Source of the DNA: Bacillota bacterium
GTDB taxonomy: Bacteria > Bacillota > SHA-98 > UBA4971
Assembly: GCA_012516125.1 (NCBI GenBank)
Contig: JAAYXB010000021.1
Span: forward strand, 1 to 59,201
DNA: 59,201 nucleotides
Direction of reading: 5' to 3'
Positions 8,105 through 17,252 of this stretch are shown here, one piece after another. Below the pieces are notes generated by a model. It was not told the origin of the DNA and did not search any database. It saw only the letters and a program-made list of their open reading frames with translations. Position 1 is the stretch's first letter. Each line of letters starts with the position of its first letter. A program made the position numbers and the translations under genes.

Positions 8105-8828
8105 GAAGCTGGCAACATCAGCCGTGCTTGTGGGGTCTGGGGTAGTAGTTGCGTTGGCGCTCTCGGTGATCCTCCCAGCGGGCTGCGGGGCTGGGCAGGG
8201 TCTGCAGTTAACCCCCCCGTGGGCAGTCGGCGAGGTGAGCCGCCTCGAGGTACGCAGGGCTGGGATCTTGCTGCTCCAATGGGAACTGCGCGTCGAGGAG
8301 GAGGACTCCCAGGTCGTGCTGGTATCGGAGCAGAAGACTGAAGGGTATCGCGAGTACAGCGCCGTATTCGTAGACCCCGAAACCCTCGTTCCGAGCAGGA
8401 CGGAGTTCGAGCTCGAGACGGCTCAGGGGCGGGTTGCCTACACAGCCGCCTACGCCGACAAGGATGTCGTCATAAACGCCCAGACACCCGGAGGTCCGCA
8501 GGAAGTCAAGGTGAAGCTGCCTGCCCGTCCTTACTTCGACAATGAGGAGTTCATCATGGTCCTGCGAACGTTGCCACTCGCGGAGGGCTTCAAGGCGACG
8601 CTCAACGACATCGTCACGCGCACCGCATCGAAGGCCGCTATCACGGTCCAGGTCGTCAGGAGAGAGAACGTGACGGTGCCGGCAGGCACTTACGACGCCT
8701 GGGTGGTCGAGCTCAAGGGCACGTCCCAGTTCGCCTGGATTTCAACGTCGGCCCCGCACGAGCTTGTCAGGTACGAGAACAAACAAGCAGGCACAGTGAG
8801 CGAGCTCGTGGAGTACAGGCGGCGGTGA
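8085..8828 (+). CDS. lipoprotein, DUF3108-like
   Basis: The 247-residue product starts at GTG 8085 inside the previous gene. A signal peptide ends in a lipobox, LPAGC, with Cys about residue 34. The mature part is beta-rich, with a DPETLVPSRTEF strand pair and a late VPAGTYDAWVVEL motif, as in DUF3108-type proteins of lipocalin-like fold. The partner protease may act on it or work beside it at the membrane; this is inference from overlap only. Confidence 0.7.
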   Translation: MVKRTIRKLATSAVLVGSGVVVALALSVILPAGCGAGQGLQLTPPWAVGEVSRLEVRRAGILLLQWELRVEEEDSQVVLVSEQKTEGYREYSAVFVDPETLVPSRTEFELETAQGRVAYTAAYADKDVVINAQTPGGPQEVKVKLPARPYFDNEEFIMVLRTLPLAEGFKATLNDIVTRTASKAAITVQVVRRENVTVPAGTYDAWVVELKGTSQFAWISTSAPHELVRYENKQAGTVSELVEYRRR

Positions 8829-8998
8829 GAATACGCCGACGCTTGCCTGCCCAGCGCACTTACGCATGGACGTAACGTATGCCACCACTATGACGACCGG
8901 CAACACAGACACACGAACGCCGCGGCTTGGTCCCCCCTCAGCCCTGTGCGGGCCTGCGTGGCTACACATCGCGTATACACATCAATTACATATAATAC

Positions 8999-9027
8999 TT
9001 GATACATCGCAGTGGGTGCGATATGAT
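8999..9027 (+). promoter_or_regulatory. promoter with inverted repeat in the spacer
   Basis: TTGATA at 8999-9004 and TATGAT at 9022-9027 are 17 bases apart. The spacer and the edge of the -10 box hold a perfect inverted repeat, ATCGCA (9006-9011) and TGCGAT (9017-9022). A repressor bound there would block the polymerase. The CopG-type antitoxin encoded just downstream is the natural candidate. Confidence 0.65.
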
Positions 9028-9075
9028 AGGTCTGGAGCTAATCATCACGGGAACGAGAAGGAGGTCGGAGCCGCT

Positions 9076-9420
9076 GTGGATCCGGCCGCCATGGCAGGCC
9101 GATCACAGCGCTTGAGTATGGCACGCGAGAAGGACCTGGTCCGCGTGAACGTGATGCTTTCAAGGCATGACCTGGCGGAGCTTGACCGCATGGCTGAGGT
9201 GTGGGGGCTTTCGCGTAGCGCCCTGCTGCGCGACTTAGTCTCCCAGGCAGCCCGAAAGGAGCGAACGAGAGATGGCGCACTGCCACCGCTCCCTGAGCTT
9301 GGGATTCCCGTTCGGCGCATGACATTCGAGCAAGCTCTTCAGGTAGCCCGCAGCGCGGCAGCGAGGCTCAAAGGATTCGATGGGGTTGCAGAAATACGAA
9401 GGTGGCGAGAGCAGCGATGA
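9076..9420 (+). CDS. ribbon-helix-helix (CopG-like) antitoxin
   Basis: The core VRVNVMLSRHDLAELDRMAE, then WGLSRSALLRDLV, is a ribbon-helix-helix DNA-binding domain, with a beta strand, helix A and helix B in about 45 residues. The C-terminal half (about 75-114) would bind the toxin. GTG at 9076 follows AAGGAGG; ATG at 9091 and 9118 are alternatives. The stop TGA at 9418-9420 overlaps the toxin's ATG at 9417, giving translational coupling. It probably represses the promoter at 8999-9027. Confidence 0.85.
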   Translation: MDPAAMAGRSQRLSMAREKDLVRVNVMLSRHDLAELDRMAEVWGLSRSALLRDLVSQAARKERTRDGALPPLPELGIPVRRMTFEQALQVARSAAARLKGFDGVAEIRRWREQR

Positions 9421-10031
9421 ATGAGGGGCGTTCCGCAGTGTCGGTCAGCAACCCCGGTACACGCTGGGAGATCCCGCCCGCAAGCCCCCGAAGCGACGCG
9501 GAGGACGTACCTGACGCCGTCTGGGCTGCCCCGTCGCTGGTCGCGCCGGTCTACGTGGTCGATGCGAGCATCGGGGTAAAGTGGTTCGTGGATGAGGAAG
9601 AATCACGGCTTGCGGAGCGTCTCCTCATAGAAGCTCACGAGGGACGAAGGCGGCTCATGGCACCTTCGCTCTTCTGGTACGAAGTAGCAAACGTTCTCCG
9701 GCGATCCCCAGAGAGCGATGAGGATCTCTTTCGTGACCTCGAGGCGCTAGCCGTATGCCCGGTCGAGCGTCTCGACCTCTCGCCCGCCGATCTGCCTGTC
9801 CTGGGAGCGCTCGCACGCAGGACAAAGCTCACGGTGTACGATGCTGTCTACCTCATGCTCAGCTCAAAGTGGGCAGTCCCCCTGCTGACCCAGGACCGCG
9901 AGCTTGCCGCGGCGTGCGCCGGCCTCACGCCAGTGCTCACCCTCAAGCAGCTCTTCGGGAGCGTGCTCATGGAAACAACCGAGCCGTACATTGCGAGAGG
10001 CATGAAGGAGCGAGAAGACGAGCGTAGCTGA
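9417..10031 (+). CDS. VapC-family PIN toxin with N-terminal extension
   Basis: The PIN domain begins near residue 45. Acidic residues D49 (VVDAS), E89 (WYEVANVL), D142 (VYDAVY) and D160 (TQDREL) match the VapC nuclease site. The first 44 residues are extra and low in structure; an internal start is possible but no ribosome-binding site supports one. The ATG overlaps the antitoxin stop by four bases. The RNA target is unknown. This is the second toxin pair in 4 kb. Confidence 0.88.
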   Translation: MNEGRSAVSVSNPGTRWEIPPASPRSDAEDVPDAVWAAPSLVAPVYVVDASIGVKWFVDEEESRLAERLLIEAHEGRRRLMAPSLFWYEVANVLRRSPESDEDLFRDLEALAVCPVERLDLSPADLPVLGALARRTKLTVYDAVYLMLSSKWAVPLLTQDRELAAACAGLTPVLTLKQLFGSVLMETTEPYIARGMKEREDERS

Positions 10032-10104
10032 AAGTCCTGAATCCTTTGCTCGCCGAGCGTTCTCCGCATGAATTTGTTCGCCCTGCCAATAGGTGCAACC
10101 AGTC

Positions 10105-11160
10105 CTATTCCCCCTCGGAGATTCCCAGCATGCTTTGACGCAATTTGGTGGCCCACTCGTTCAGCATTTGCACGCGCTGCCTCAACGTGTCACCAGTGAG
10201 AGTGCTGTCTTCGGTAGTACCATACCGCCATATGCTTCTTATGAGCTCGTTGTATGCTCTCAAGAACTCCGGATCGATTTCTCGTCCCGTCCAATCGGAT
10301 AGCCAGCTCAATGACAACAAATCAACCCGAAGCCCCTCACGAATGATGAGAGAGTCGACGAAGCGCTCATCGACTTCGACTGTACGAAGGACCTCGCGCC
10401 ACTCCTCTTCTAAGCGGTCAAGCGAGGTGCGCGTGCAGTCTTCTATCAAAGAGAAGAGACTCTCTCCAGTGTCCCTCGCTGACGAAGGGGCACAACCCGG
10501 TAGATTCCTGAAGATACGAAGTAGAGTGTGGCGCCCGTGTCTCTGTTCTATGAAACTGAGGAATGAAGCGTTGCCGTTGTACATCACAAACGCGCCGAAT
10601 CCCGTGCCCCCCCAGCGCATCATCAGCAGCTGCCTCAGAGATGGCAGCCGTCCTGAGGCGAGTAAGCCAGCAGCTACAAAGTGATCAGGGGCCAAGATGG
10701 CTCGGTTCCCGACGAGTGTTGCCATACCTTCGTGTACAGATGGTGGAGCCGCTCCCCCGAAACTCTCGTACGCGATTAGGTGCACGAATTCGTGAGCGAA
10801 CCGGCCTTTATAGCGCTGCGCTTCCTCCACAGTCAGTGGCGGGGCTGCGTGTATGATCACCCGGCCTGGCTTCGCAAACGCGGGCACGCCTCCTGACGCA
10901 GAGCCGACCCACGAGATCGTTACCGGTTTGTGGAGCGTATGTTCGAGAAAACCTTCCGCGAAGCGTACATCATCAGTGGCCACCGTCAGTAGGGTGGACA
11001 CGACGTCGCCAGCCACGGTTGTCCCCGGCGGGAAGTCCAACACAACAACCCCGTTCCCAATGAGCGTTGACGAGCCTAAGACGGGTGCACTCTGTAACAA
11101 CGCGCAGACCACCGCAGTCAACGCCAGTATCCGCACCCTGACTACGCGCGTAACCCACAT
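10105..11160 (-). CDS. secreted peptidase MA-like metalloprotease, paralogue A
   Basis: The product has 351 residues. ATG 11160 follows GAAAGGAGG and a second GGAGG. After a signal peptide (to about 30), the catalytic region has H113-E114-F-V-H117 and a downstream HEGMA with E134, the HExxH...E arrangement of gluzincin zinc proteases (peptidase MA-like). The C-terminal half (about 190-351) is helical and charged and has no domain I know. The nearby genes at 11830 and 12945 are clear paralogues, sharing a FLSFI(E)...HGRHTL-type stretch and a LSxWLSDWxGxEIDPEF-type motif. The substrate is unknown. Confidence 0.75.
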   Translation of the reverse strand: MWVTRVVRVRILALTAVVCALLQSAPVLGSSTLIGNGVVVLDFPPGTTVAGDVVSTLLTVATDDVRFAEGFLEHTLHKPVTISWVGSASGGVPAFAKPGRVIIHAAPPLTVEEAQRYKGRFAHEFVHLIAYESFGGAAPPSVHEGMATLVGNRAILAPDHFVAAGLLASGRLPSLRQLLMMRWGGTGFGAFVMYNGNASFLSFIEQRHGRHTLLRIFRNLPGCAPSSARDTGESLFSLIEDCTRTSLDRLEEEWREVLRTVEVDERFVDSLIIREGLRVDLLSLSWLSDWTGREIDPEFLRAYNELIRSIWRYGTTEDSTLTGDTLRQRVQMLNEWATKLRQSMLGISEGE

Positions 11161-11713
11161 TGGCCTCCATGGCCTCCTTTCCCGCGTATATGTGAACGCC
11201 GAGGGGCCCACCAGACGAGCGGGTCAATCAGCCCGGTTCCAGCAACGCACTGTAACCAACTCCGGGCGCGCGCACCATTGCACCCATGGAGCCTGGTCGT
11301 GGCGCCACGCGCTACCACTCGCATGGGTCGACATTCTCGAGCGACAGAAGGATCGTGTGGCTTTCCATCTCTAACAGATCGTTCATGCAACACGCCCCGG
11401 GCAAGCTGGCAAGCGCAAACGTACCTTCACCTGGAGAGGAGCCGGAAGCAGTCCGATCCTCTCGCTCGTCCCAGAGCCGTGGTACATGTCCGCATGTCGT
11501 CTAGTGCTCCGGGACGCCGCTGGCGCTAGCCAACCGGTCAGGGTTGAACCCAATGCGGCGGTTGCCGAGCCGAGAGATGCAAGGGACAACACAGACCCTT
11601 GTCGACTTGGCACGTGGAATGGCCGGAATCGAAGCGCCTGCACCTTCGTATTATGCAGCTGGTTGGGACAGACCTCGTGCTCCGAATGTGGGCGAAACCA
11701 ACGGACCCCCGCT
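11161..11713. other. gap between paralogues A and B
   Basis: No convincing gene is visible in these 550 bases apart from the promoter region expected for paralogue A. Open frames on both strands have shuffled composition and no ribosome-binding site. Confidence 0.4.
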
Positions 11714-11857
11714 CTAGTACTTACCGACGCTGGCGTCTATCCTTGCCCCATTGAACCCCCACCGAAACACCGCCAGCCCAATTGGAAGGGTTAGTGCAGT
11801 GAGGGCCAGCAGGGCCAGGGCCTGGCTTCTCACCTCCCCAAGCCCGGCATGAACCAT
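11714..11857 (-). CDS. possible 47-residue membrane protein
   Basis: An ATG at 11857 lies inside the end of paralogue B, overlapping it by 28 bases in another frame. The product, opening MVHAGLGEVRSQALALLALT, has one membrane helix (about 11-31), an Arg/Trp step and a short polar tail. Position and hydrophobicity suggest translational coupling to the protease gene. No family is recognised and the ribosome-binding site is weak. Confidence 0.35.
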   Translation of the reverse strand: MVHAGLGEVRSQALALLALTALTLPIGLAVFRWGFNGARIDASVGKY

Positions 11858-12948
11858 GATGGTCTCATGCAGCGCGGTGCCGACATGGCGCGGCGTATCT
11901 CCTCAGCCCATTCGCAAAGCCTCCTGATGCGGCGCGACAATTCCTCGCGACTTACAGGTTCCCCCCGGCCGTACCGGTCTATGTCAGCCACAACGGATTG
12001 CAGTTCCTCCTGGAATGCTGGGTCTATCTCCACACCTAGATGGTCGCTCAACAGACGCAACCGGAACAGCCCAGCATGGCCAAGTTCATCCCACAACTCG
12101 ATGGCAGCAATGAACCGCTCGCTTACCTCGGTAGCACGGAGCGCCTGACGCCACTTTAACTCAAGTTCCTCCAGGGAGGTTGCGGTACACTCTTCAATGA
12201 GAGAGAAGAGTTTCGCGGTGCTGGCGCTGGCTGTATAGGGAGGGACATTGTTGTATATACGAATGAGGGTGTCGTGGCCAAACTTCTCGTATATGAAGCC
12301 CAGAAAAGATGGGGTGCAACTGTACAGGAGGACAACCCGTTCGGACTCCGAGAGCGACAGTCCTGTTGTAAGCAATGTGCGCAAAGACGGAAGCCTGCCC
12401 ATTGCGTGCAGCGCTGCTGCAGTATCGTGGGGCGGGAGTTGTGAGCGCAGTATCTCTACGAGTTGCGCAAAACCCTCACTCATCGAGGCAAATGAATGAT
12501 CGCCCCACACGCCGTAACTGTGCAGGTGCACGAGTTCGTGAGTGGCAGTGGTTATGCAGCGTCGTCTCGCCTCCTCAAGAGTCATTGGAGGTCCCAGCTC
12601 GTCGATGATGTGGTGAGGAGGGCTTGCCCTCGGCACAGGGAAGAACCTCTTGCTCCCCGTGAACACGTACTTTACGGGCTTGGGAAGGCAGCTTCCGAAA
12701 AACCCCTCGACGTACTCGATAGAGTCCGTTAAGCATTCGAGGAATGCCCTTTGTATGTCAACGGGAACGTTGACGTCCCCAGGAAAATGGACGATCACCC
12801 AGTCGTTGGATACCTCGACTGGTGAAGGTTGCCCAGCCGCCCATGCAGAACACCCGAAGAGGCCGAAGAGGTTGATAAGAAGCAGAATCCATCCGGCAGC
12901 CCTCAGTACTCTAGCGCTCAGACAGCAGCACCTCCTGGTTTCCCTCAT
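11830..12948 (-). CDS. secreted peptidase MA-like metalloprotease, paralogue B
   Basis: This 372-residue paralogue has a Cys/Arg-rich N-terminus, a hydrophobic segment (about 17-37) ending LFGLFGCSAWA (possible lipobox), and the site H127-E128-L-V-H131 with E148 in MSEGFAQL. SLPKPVKY and EIDPAFQEEL-like motifs are shared with paralogues A and C. Its ATG overlaps the stop of paralogue C by four bases, so the two form an operon. It is probably an exported or anchored zinc protease; the target is unknown. Confidence 0.75.
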   Translation of the reverse strand: MRETRRCCCLSARVLRAAGWILLLINLFGLFGCSAWAAGQPSPVEVSNDWVIVHFPGDVNVPVDIQRAFLECLTDSIEYVEGFFGSCLPKPVKYVFTGSKRFFPVPRASPPHHIIDELGPPMTLEEARRRCITTATHELVHLHSYGVWGDHSFASMSEGFAQLVEILRSQLPPHDTAAALHAMGRLPSLRTLLTTGLSLSESERVVLLYSCTPSFLGFIYEKFGHDTLIRIYNNVPPYTASASTAKLFSLIEECTATSLEELELKWRQALRATEVSERFIAAIELWDELGHAGLFRLRLLSDHLGVEIDPAFQEELQSVVADIDRYGRGEPVSREELSRRIRRLCEWAEEIRRAMSAPRCMRPSWFMPGLGR

Positions 12949-13997
12949 GCGGGCGAACCCGTTGTGTGGCGATCAGAGATTCCTCGACGTATCTCCTCGG
13001 CCCACTTGACGATCTGCTCAATGCGCGCCCTCAGTTCTTCCTCGTTCAAGGACTCATTATTGACGTAGCTCCATATGTCTGAGTTAAGGCTCCGTACCTC
13101 AGCCATGAACGCAGGGTCGATCTCCACGTCGAGCCACTCACATTGCCTGACCAGACGGAGGAGGTCGGCCTCATCATACTCCTTGTACAACCGGAGTGCT
13201 GTAAGGTATCGGGGATGCACTTGGATAGCTCGCAACACCTTGTGCCATTCGACCTCAAGTTGAGCTATCGGCGTAGAAGTGCACTTCTCAACGAGGGATA
13301 TCAGGTTGTCACTAAACCTCCCTTCGCCACATATCTCAGCCAGACCTCTATGGAGACGTATGACGCTGCGGTGGCCAAACCGTTCGTAGAGGAACCCTAA
13401 GAACGAAGAGTTGCCCCGCGACGCCACAAGGTACCGAAACCGAGAGATCTGGCTCGACTCAAGCAACAAAGTCCGTAGAGGTGGGAGCTCACCTAGCGCC
13501 AAGAGACCCGAGGCTTCATAATGCAGCGGACGACCGAGATACAGATTCTGAACCAACCATGCAAAGCCCTCGTCCATGGAATCAACTGCGCAGAGGTGCC
13601 ATATGGCATGGTTGACCAGATGAACAACCTCGTGGGGGTTGAAGGGCCTACAGAGACTTGGATCTTCGATGCTCGTCGGCACGGGCCATGGGTCTCGCAC
13701 TATGTTCGGGTAGCCGGCTGACCCAATGCCCCAATACCGACTCTCTATGAACTGATACTCTATCCGGCGAGGGAAAGCGTAGCCGAAGAAATCCTCCACG
13801 TAGCGAATGGACTCGGTCACTCGTTGAAGTAAGAGTTCCTGGACCTCCCAAGGAACGTCAATGCCATCGGGAAAACGAATCACTACGGTATCATTGGCGG
13901 TCTCCTTCGAAGATGCACCAGCTGGCGGTGAACCCGCCAAGAACCACGTGACTATAGCAAGCAAGACAACCGTTTTCACAGCCGAGTGGGTCCGCAA
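12945..13997 (-). CDS. secreted peptidase MA-like metalloprotease, paralogue C
   Basis: The product has 350 residues. TTG 13997 follows CGGAGGTGA; a longer frame begins at 14033. The signal peptide (to about 28) ends PPAGASS. The site is H122-E123-V-V-H126, with E143 in MDEGFAWL as likely third zinc ligand. The mature protein opens DTVVIRFPDGIDVPWEVQ, close to paralogue B (DWVIVHFPGDVNVPVDIQ). It is the first gene of the B-C operon. The DNA here is less GC-rich than the flanking housekeeping genes, as in acquired islands. Confidence 0.75.
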   Translation of the reverse strand: MRTHSAVKTVVLLAIVTWFLAGSPPAGASSKETANDTVVIRFPDGIDVPWEVQELLLQRVTESIRYVEDFFGYAFPRRIEYQFIESRYWGIGSAGYPNIVRDPWPVPTSIEDPSLCRPFNPHEVVHLVNHAIWHLCAVDSMDEGFAWLVQNLYLGRPLHYEASGLLALGELPPLRTLLLESSQISRFRYLVASRGNSSFLGFLYERFGHRSVIRLHRGLAEICGEGRFSDNLISLVEKCTSTPIAQLEVEWHKVLRAIQVHPRYLTALRLYKEYDEADLLRLVRQCEWLDVEIDPAFMAEVRSLNSDIWSYVNNESLNEEELRARIEQIVKWAEEIRRGISDRHTTGSPA

Positions 13998-14033
13998 GCT
14001 GCTGTCACCTCCGAACTGACTCCTCACGATCAA

Positions 14034-14215
14034 TCAAGCGCAGTCCCCCTGAGTCGGTCGGGCCCATTCTTGACGAGGGCGTGGCGGCAGATGTCGCTGA
14101 GGCCGGAGGTCTCCGCGACGAGGGAGATGCCATACTCCTCCACGTAGTGGTTCTTCGCCACGTCCCCGGTGATTACTTCAGGCCGTAATCTGCTTCTCCT
14201 GGCGTGTCGACATGG
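14034..14215 (-). pseudogene. possible gene remnant of unknown family
   Basis: An open frame without a start signal reads PEVITGDVAKNHYVEEYGIS, then VAETSGLSDICRHALVKNG, before TGA at 14034. The composition is protein-like and unlike random GC-rich frames, but upstream the reading is broken by stops. I do not recognise the family. Confidence 0.3.
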
Positions 14216-14736
14216 TCAGCCCACCGGCTTCCGGGCGTGCTCCGAAGAGCCTCTTATCAAGCTTCTGCTCCCCAATGTGGAAGGCCCGTTCTCCAGAGCG
14301 AGCCTCGTCGTTCTCTCGCCCACGTCTTACTCATATTCGCCCAGGCGTGTCTCCCGTCGCTCAGGCTAGAACCCATCGACTCCTCAGCATGCATCCCCTG
14401 CCGGGTGAACACCTGAGTCGACCGCGCCGCGGCCCTCACCAATAGTGAGCGTCCCTATCGCAGAGACGTCCGCCAAAGGCGCTGTGCCTTATAGCGTGTC
14501 GGAAGCCGCCGAAGAAGGCGGATCTTCTGGAACCCGTCTCCGAATGGACGTTCGTCGCAGCTACGGTCCAGTGCTTGGACCCAAGGACAGGGACAAACCC
14601 TTTGTGCGGAATCTTGGCAAGGATGTTTGTGGAAGCAGGGCCAGGAAGAGCCGTGTTGCGGGCGAAGGATAGCGAAGCCTTACCCGGCCATGTGTCGTCA
14701 CCACTATGAAACGCACAGTAGCCCTTGCCAGACCCA
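14216..14736. other. intergenic stretch without recognised genes
   Basis: Both strands are broken by stops, and the open frames present lack start signals and domain motifs. It separates the protease island from the EamA gene and may contain decayed coding DNA. Confidence 0.35.
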
Positions 14737-15699
14737 TCACGGGTGGCGGCCTACATCCCGCCCGTCCCCCGGGCGCTTCCGTGGAAACTCCACTTCGGAG
14801 GCAAGCATGCCTGCGAGGATGAGCGCGGCGCCGACCTGCTGGGCGGCTGTCAGCCGCTCGCCGAGGAGCAGCCACCCGAAGAGCCCTGCGAATACAGGCT
14901 CCGTCGCAAACACGATGGCCACGTGGGTGGGGCTGGTGAACCTCTGGGCGACGTTCTGGACGAAGAACGCCAGCGTCGTCCCGAAGACCGCGAGAAACGC
15001 GACCCCGCCGAGATCTCGCACCGAAACGGGCATCGCCACGTGTTGGCCGAGCCCCAGCACTCGAACGCCGAGGACCACGAAAGCCGCGACGGAGACAGTG
15101 GCAAGCTGGACCGTCACGAGCAATGGCACATCGAACATGGGAGCGAACTTGCCCACCGCCACGATGTGAAGGCCGAATGCCACCGCTCCCACAAGAACGA
15201 GGAGATCGCCTATCTCGAAGAGTGGCCCTCCTCCCAGCTTAAGCGTGAGAAGGGCAAGGCCCACGGTGGCGCACGTTACCCCTACGATGGCCGCCGGCTC
15301 CGGCGGCCTCCTGAGGATGATCGTTGACAGGATCGGGACGAGCACCACCGATAGCCCTGTGATGAACCCCGCCTTGGACGCGCTCGTGTACTGGAGCCCC
15401 ATGGTCTGGAAAGCGTACCCAATGAATAGCGCGAGCCCGACCAGGACGCCTGCTCCCGCGAGCCTTGGCGTTATACGCCTGAGCCGGGGCGCGACCGCCA
15501 CCGCCATGAGCGCAGCGGCCATGAGGAAGCGCACCGCGACGAGGGCAACGGCGTCCACCCTCGCGACAATGTCCTTGACCACGACGAAGGTGGCGCCCCA
15601 GATGAGCGTCGTCACAATGAGCGATCCATCGGCAACCCATTGCCGATGGATCGGGCTTGCCCAAAATCCCTTGAAGTGCAGATATCTCATCTCCTTCAT
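14737..15699 (-). CDS. EamA/DMT-family transporter
   Basis: This 320-residue protein has ten hydrophobic segments in two EamA repeats. The first opens SLIVTTLIWGATFVVVKD and the second follows near FEIGDLLVLVGAVAFGLHIV. GEVLTAAQQ-type (LGERLTAAQQVGAALILAG) is the usual EamA C-terminal motif. Such proteins export amino acids or other small metabolites; the substrate cannot be told. ATG 15699 is chosen, but TTG 15708 overlaps the gatB stop and would also work. It is probably the last gene of the gatCAB unit. Confidence 0.88.
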   Translation of the reverse strand: MKEMRYLHFKGFWASPIHRQWVADGSLIVTTLIWGATFVVVKDIVARVDAVALVAVRFLMAAALMAVAVAPRLRRITPRLAGAGVLVGLALFIGYAFQTMGLQYTSASKAGFITGLSVVLVPILSTIILRRPPEPAAIVGVTCATVGLALLTLKLGGGPLFEIGDLLVLVGAVAFGLHIVAVGKFAPMFDVPLLVTVQLATVSVAAFVVLGVRVLGLGQHVAMPVSVRDLGGVAFLAVFGTTLAFFVQNVAQRFTSPTHVAIVFATEPVFAGLFGWLLLGERLTAAQQVGAALILAGMLASEVEFPRKRPGDGRDVGRHP

Positions 15700-15704
15700 C
15701 CCGC

Positions 15705-17252
15705 TCAACCCGACGAAAGCCGCTCTCGAAGCAGCCTGTTCACGGCCTGCGGGTTCGCGCGTCCCCGCGTCTTCTTCATCACCTGGCCGACGAGGAAGGT
15801 GATGGCCCTGTCTTTCCCCGCGCGCACTTCGTCGGCGACATCGCGGTTTTCGGCTATGACCTCGTCAACGATCCTCGCAAGCTCGCCCTCGTCAGCTATC
15901 TGCACGAGGCCCTTCTCGGCGACCACCTGGCGAGGTTCCTTTCCTGTGGCGAACATTTCCTCGAAGACCGTCTTGGCTATCTTGCCGCTAATCGTTCCGT
16001 CATCTATCATCTTCAACATGGCCGCGAGCGCGGTCGGCGCCACGCGCACGTCGCGTATGTCAGTGCCGGTCGCGTTCATGAGCCTCGCAAGCTCGCCCAT
16101 GACCCAGTTGCTCACGGCTTTCGCATCGCCGCCGTACGCCGCGACCGCCGCCTCGAAGTAGTCCGCGAGGTCCTTCGACTCGGTCAGGATGGCCGCGTCG
16201 TAAGCGGGGAGCCCATACTCCCGAATGAACCTTTCGTGGCGCACACCCGGAAGCTCAGGGAGCGTGCTTCGCACCTCGGCCACCCATGCCTCATCGATCT
16301 CAAGCGGAACGAGGTCGGGCTCTGGGAAGTACCTGTAGTCGTCGGCCTCCTCCTTGCGCCTCATGAGCACAGTCACCTGGCGGGATTCGTCCCAGTGACG
16401 GGTCTCGCGCGTAACACGCTCGCCCCTCGCCAGGATCTCCGCCTGGCGCCTGAACTCATACGCGAGAGCCTTTTCCACGGCTCTGAAGGAGTTGAGGTTC
16501 TTGAGCTCGATGGGCGTCCCGAGCGCGGACGACCCTTTCGGCTTCACCGAGATGTTCGCATCGCACCTGAGCGAGCCTTCCTCCATCTTGCAGTCGGACA
16601 CGTCCAGGTAGCGAAGGATGCTCCGTAGCATTGAAAGATACGCGTACGCTTCCTCAGGCGACCTTAAGTCTGGCTCGCTCACGATCTCAAGGAGCGGCAC
16701 CCCGGTGCGGTTGTAGTCCTCCAGCGAGAAGCTGGACCCCGTGATGGTCCCGCTCTCGTGCACGGACTTTCCGGCGTCTTCCTCAAGGTGTACCCGCTTT
16801 ATGCGCACCCGACGCATGCCGCCGTCTACGGAGACGTCGACGTAACCGTTGGTGCCGAGAGGCAGGTCATACTGGGATATCTGGTAGTTCTTCGGTAGAT
16901 CGGGATAGAAGTAATTCTTCCTGTCAAACTTGGAGAAGCTTGCCACCTCGCAGTTCAGCGCGAGCGCTGTCTTTATTCCGAATTCCACAGCCTTGCGGTT
17001 GAGGACCGGCAACACCCCCGGAAGCCCCAGGCACACAGGGCAGGTGTGGCTGTTCGGAGGCGCATTGAACGCCGCCTGGCATCCGCAGAACAGCTTCGAT
17101 TTCGTCGAAAGCTCTACATGGACCTCAAGGCCGATCACAGGCTCGAATTCCGAGGCGCAAGCGACGGCACCGGCCCCTCCGTCTTGCGCGGGCCCGGGCC
17201 CCCCGGCCGCTTCCGCCGCCCAGGCCGTGCTCACCTTTGCCCTCTCAGGCAT
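15705..17252 (-). CDS. gatB: Asp/Glu-tRNA amidotransferase subunit B
   Basis: GatB binds misacylated Glu-tRNA(Gln) or Asp-tRNA(Asn), phosphorylates the side chain and receives ammonia from GatA. The 515-residue product has the core [13 protein letters not shown] from about residue 33, zinc-type cysteines (CGC and CPVCLGLPG), and the HLEEDAGKS and YRYFPEPDL motifs, with a C-terminal YqeY-like tail. ATG 17252 follows GGAGGTGA and overlaps the gatA stop by eight bases. A longer open frame upstream lies inside gatA and is not the gene. The order is gatC-gatA-gatB. Confidence 0.96.
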   Translation of the reverse strand: MPERAKVSTAWAAEAAGGPGPAQDGGAGAVACASEFEPVIGLEVHVELSTKSKLFCGCQAAFNAPPNSHTCPVCLGLPGVLPVLNRKAVEFGIKTALALNCEVASFSKFDRKNYFYPDLPKNYQISQYDLPLGTNGYVDVSVDGGMRRVRIKRVHLEEDAGKSVHESGTITGSSFSLEDYNRTGVPLLEIVSEPDLRSPEEAYAYLSMLRSILRYLDVSDCKMEEGSLRCDANISVKPKGSSALGTPIELKNLNSFRAVEKALAYEFRRQAEILARGERVTRETRHWDESRQVTVLMRRKEEADDYRYFPEPDLVPLEIDEAWVAEVRSTLPELPGVRHERFIREYGLPAYDAAILTESKDLADYFEAAVAAYGGDAKAVSNWVMGELARLMNATGTDIRDVRVAPTALAAMLKMIDDGTISGKIAKTVFEEMFATGKEPRQVVAEKGLVQIADEGELARIVDEVIAENRDVADEVRAGKDRAITFLVGQVMKKTRGRANPQAVNRLLRERLSSG

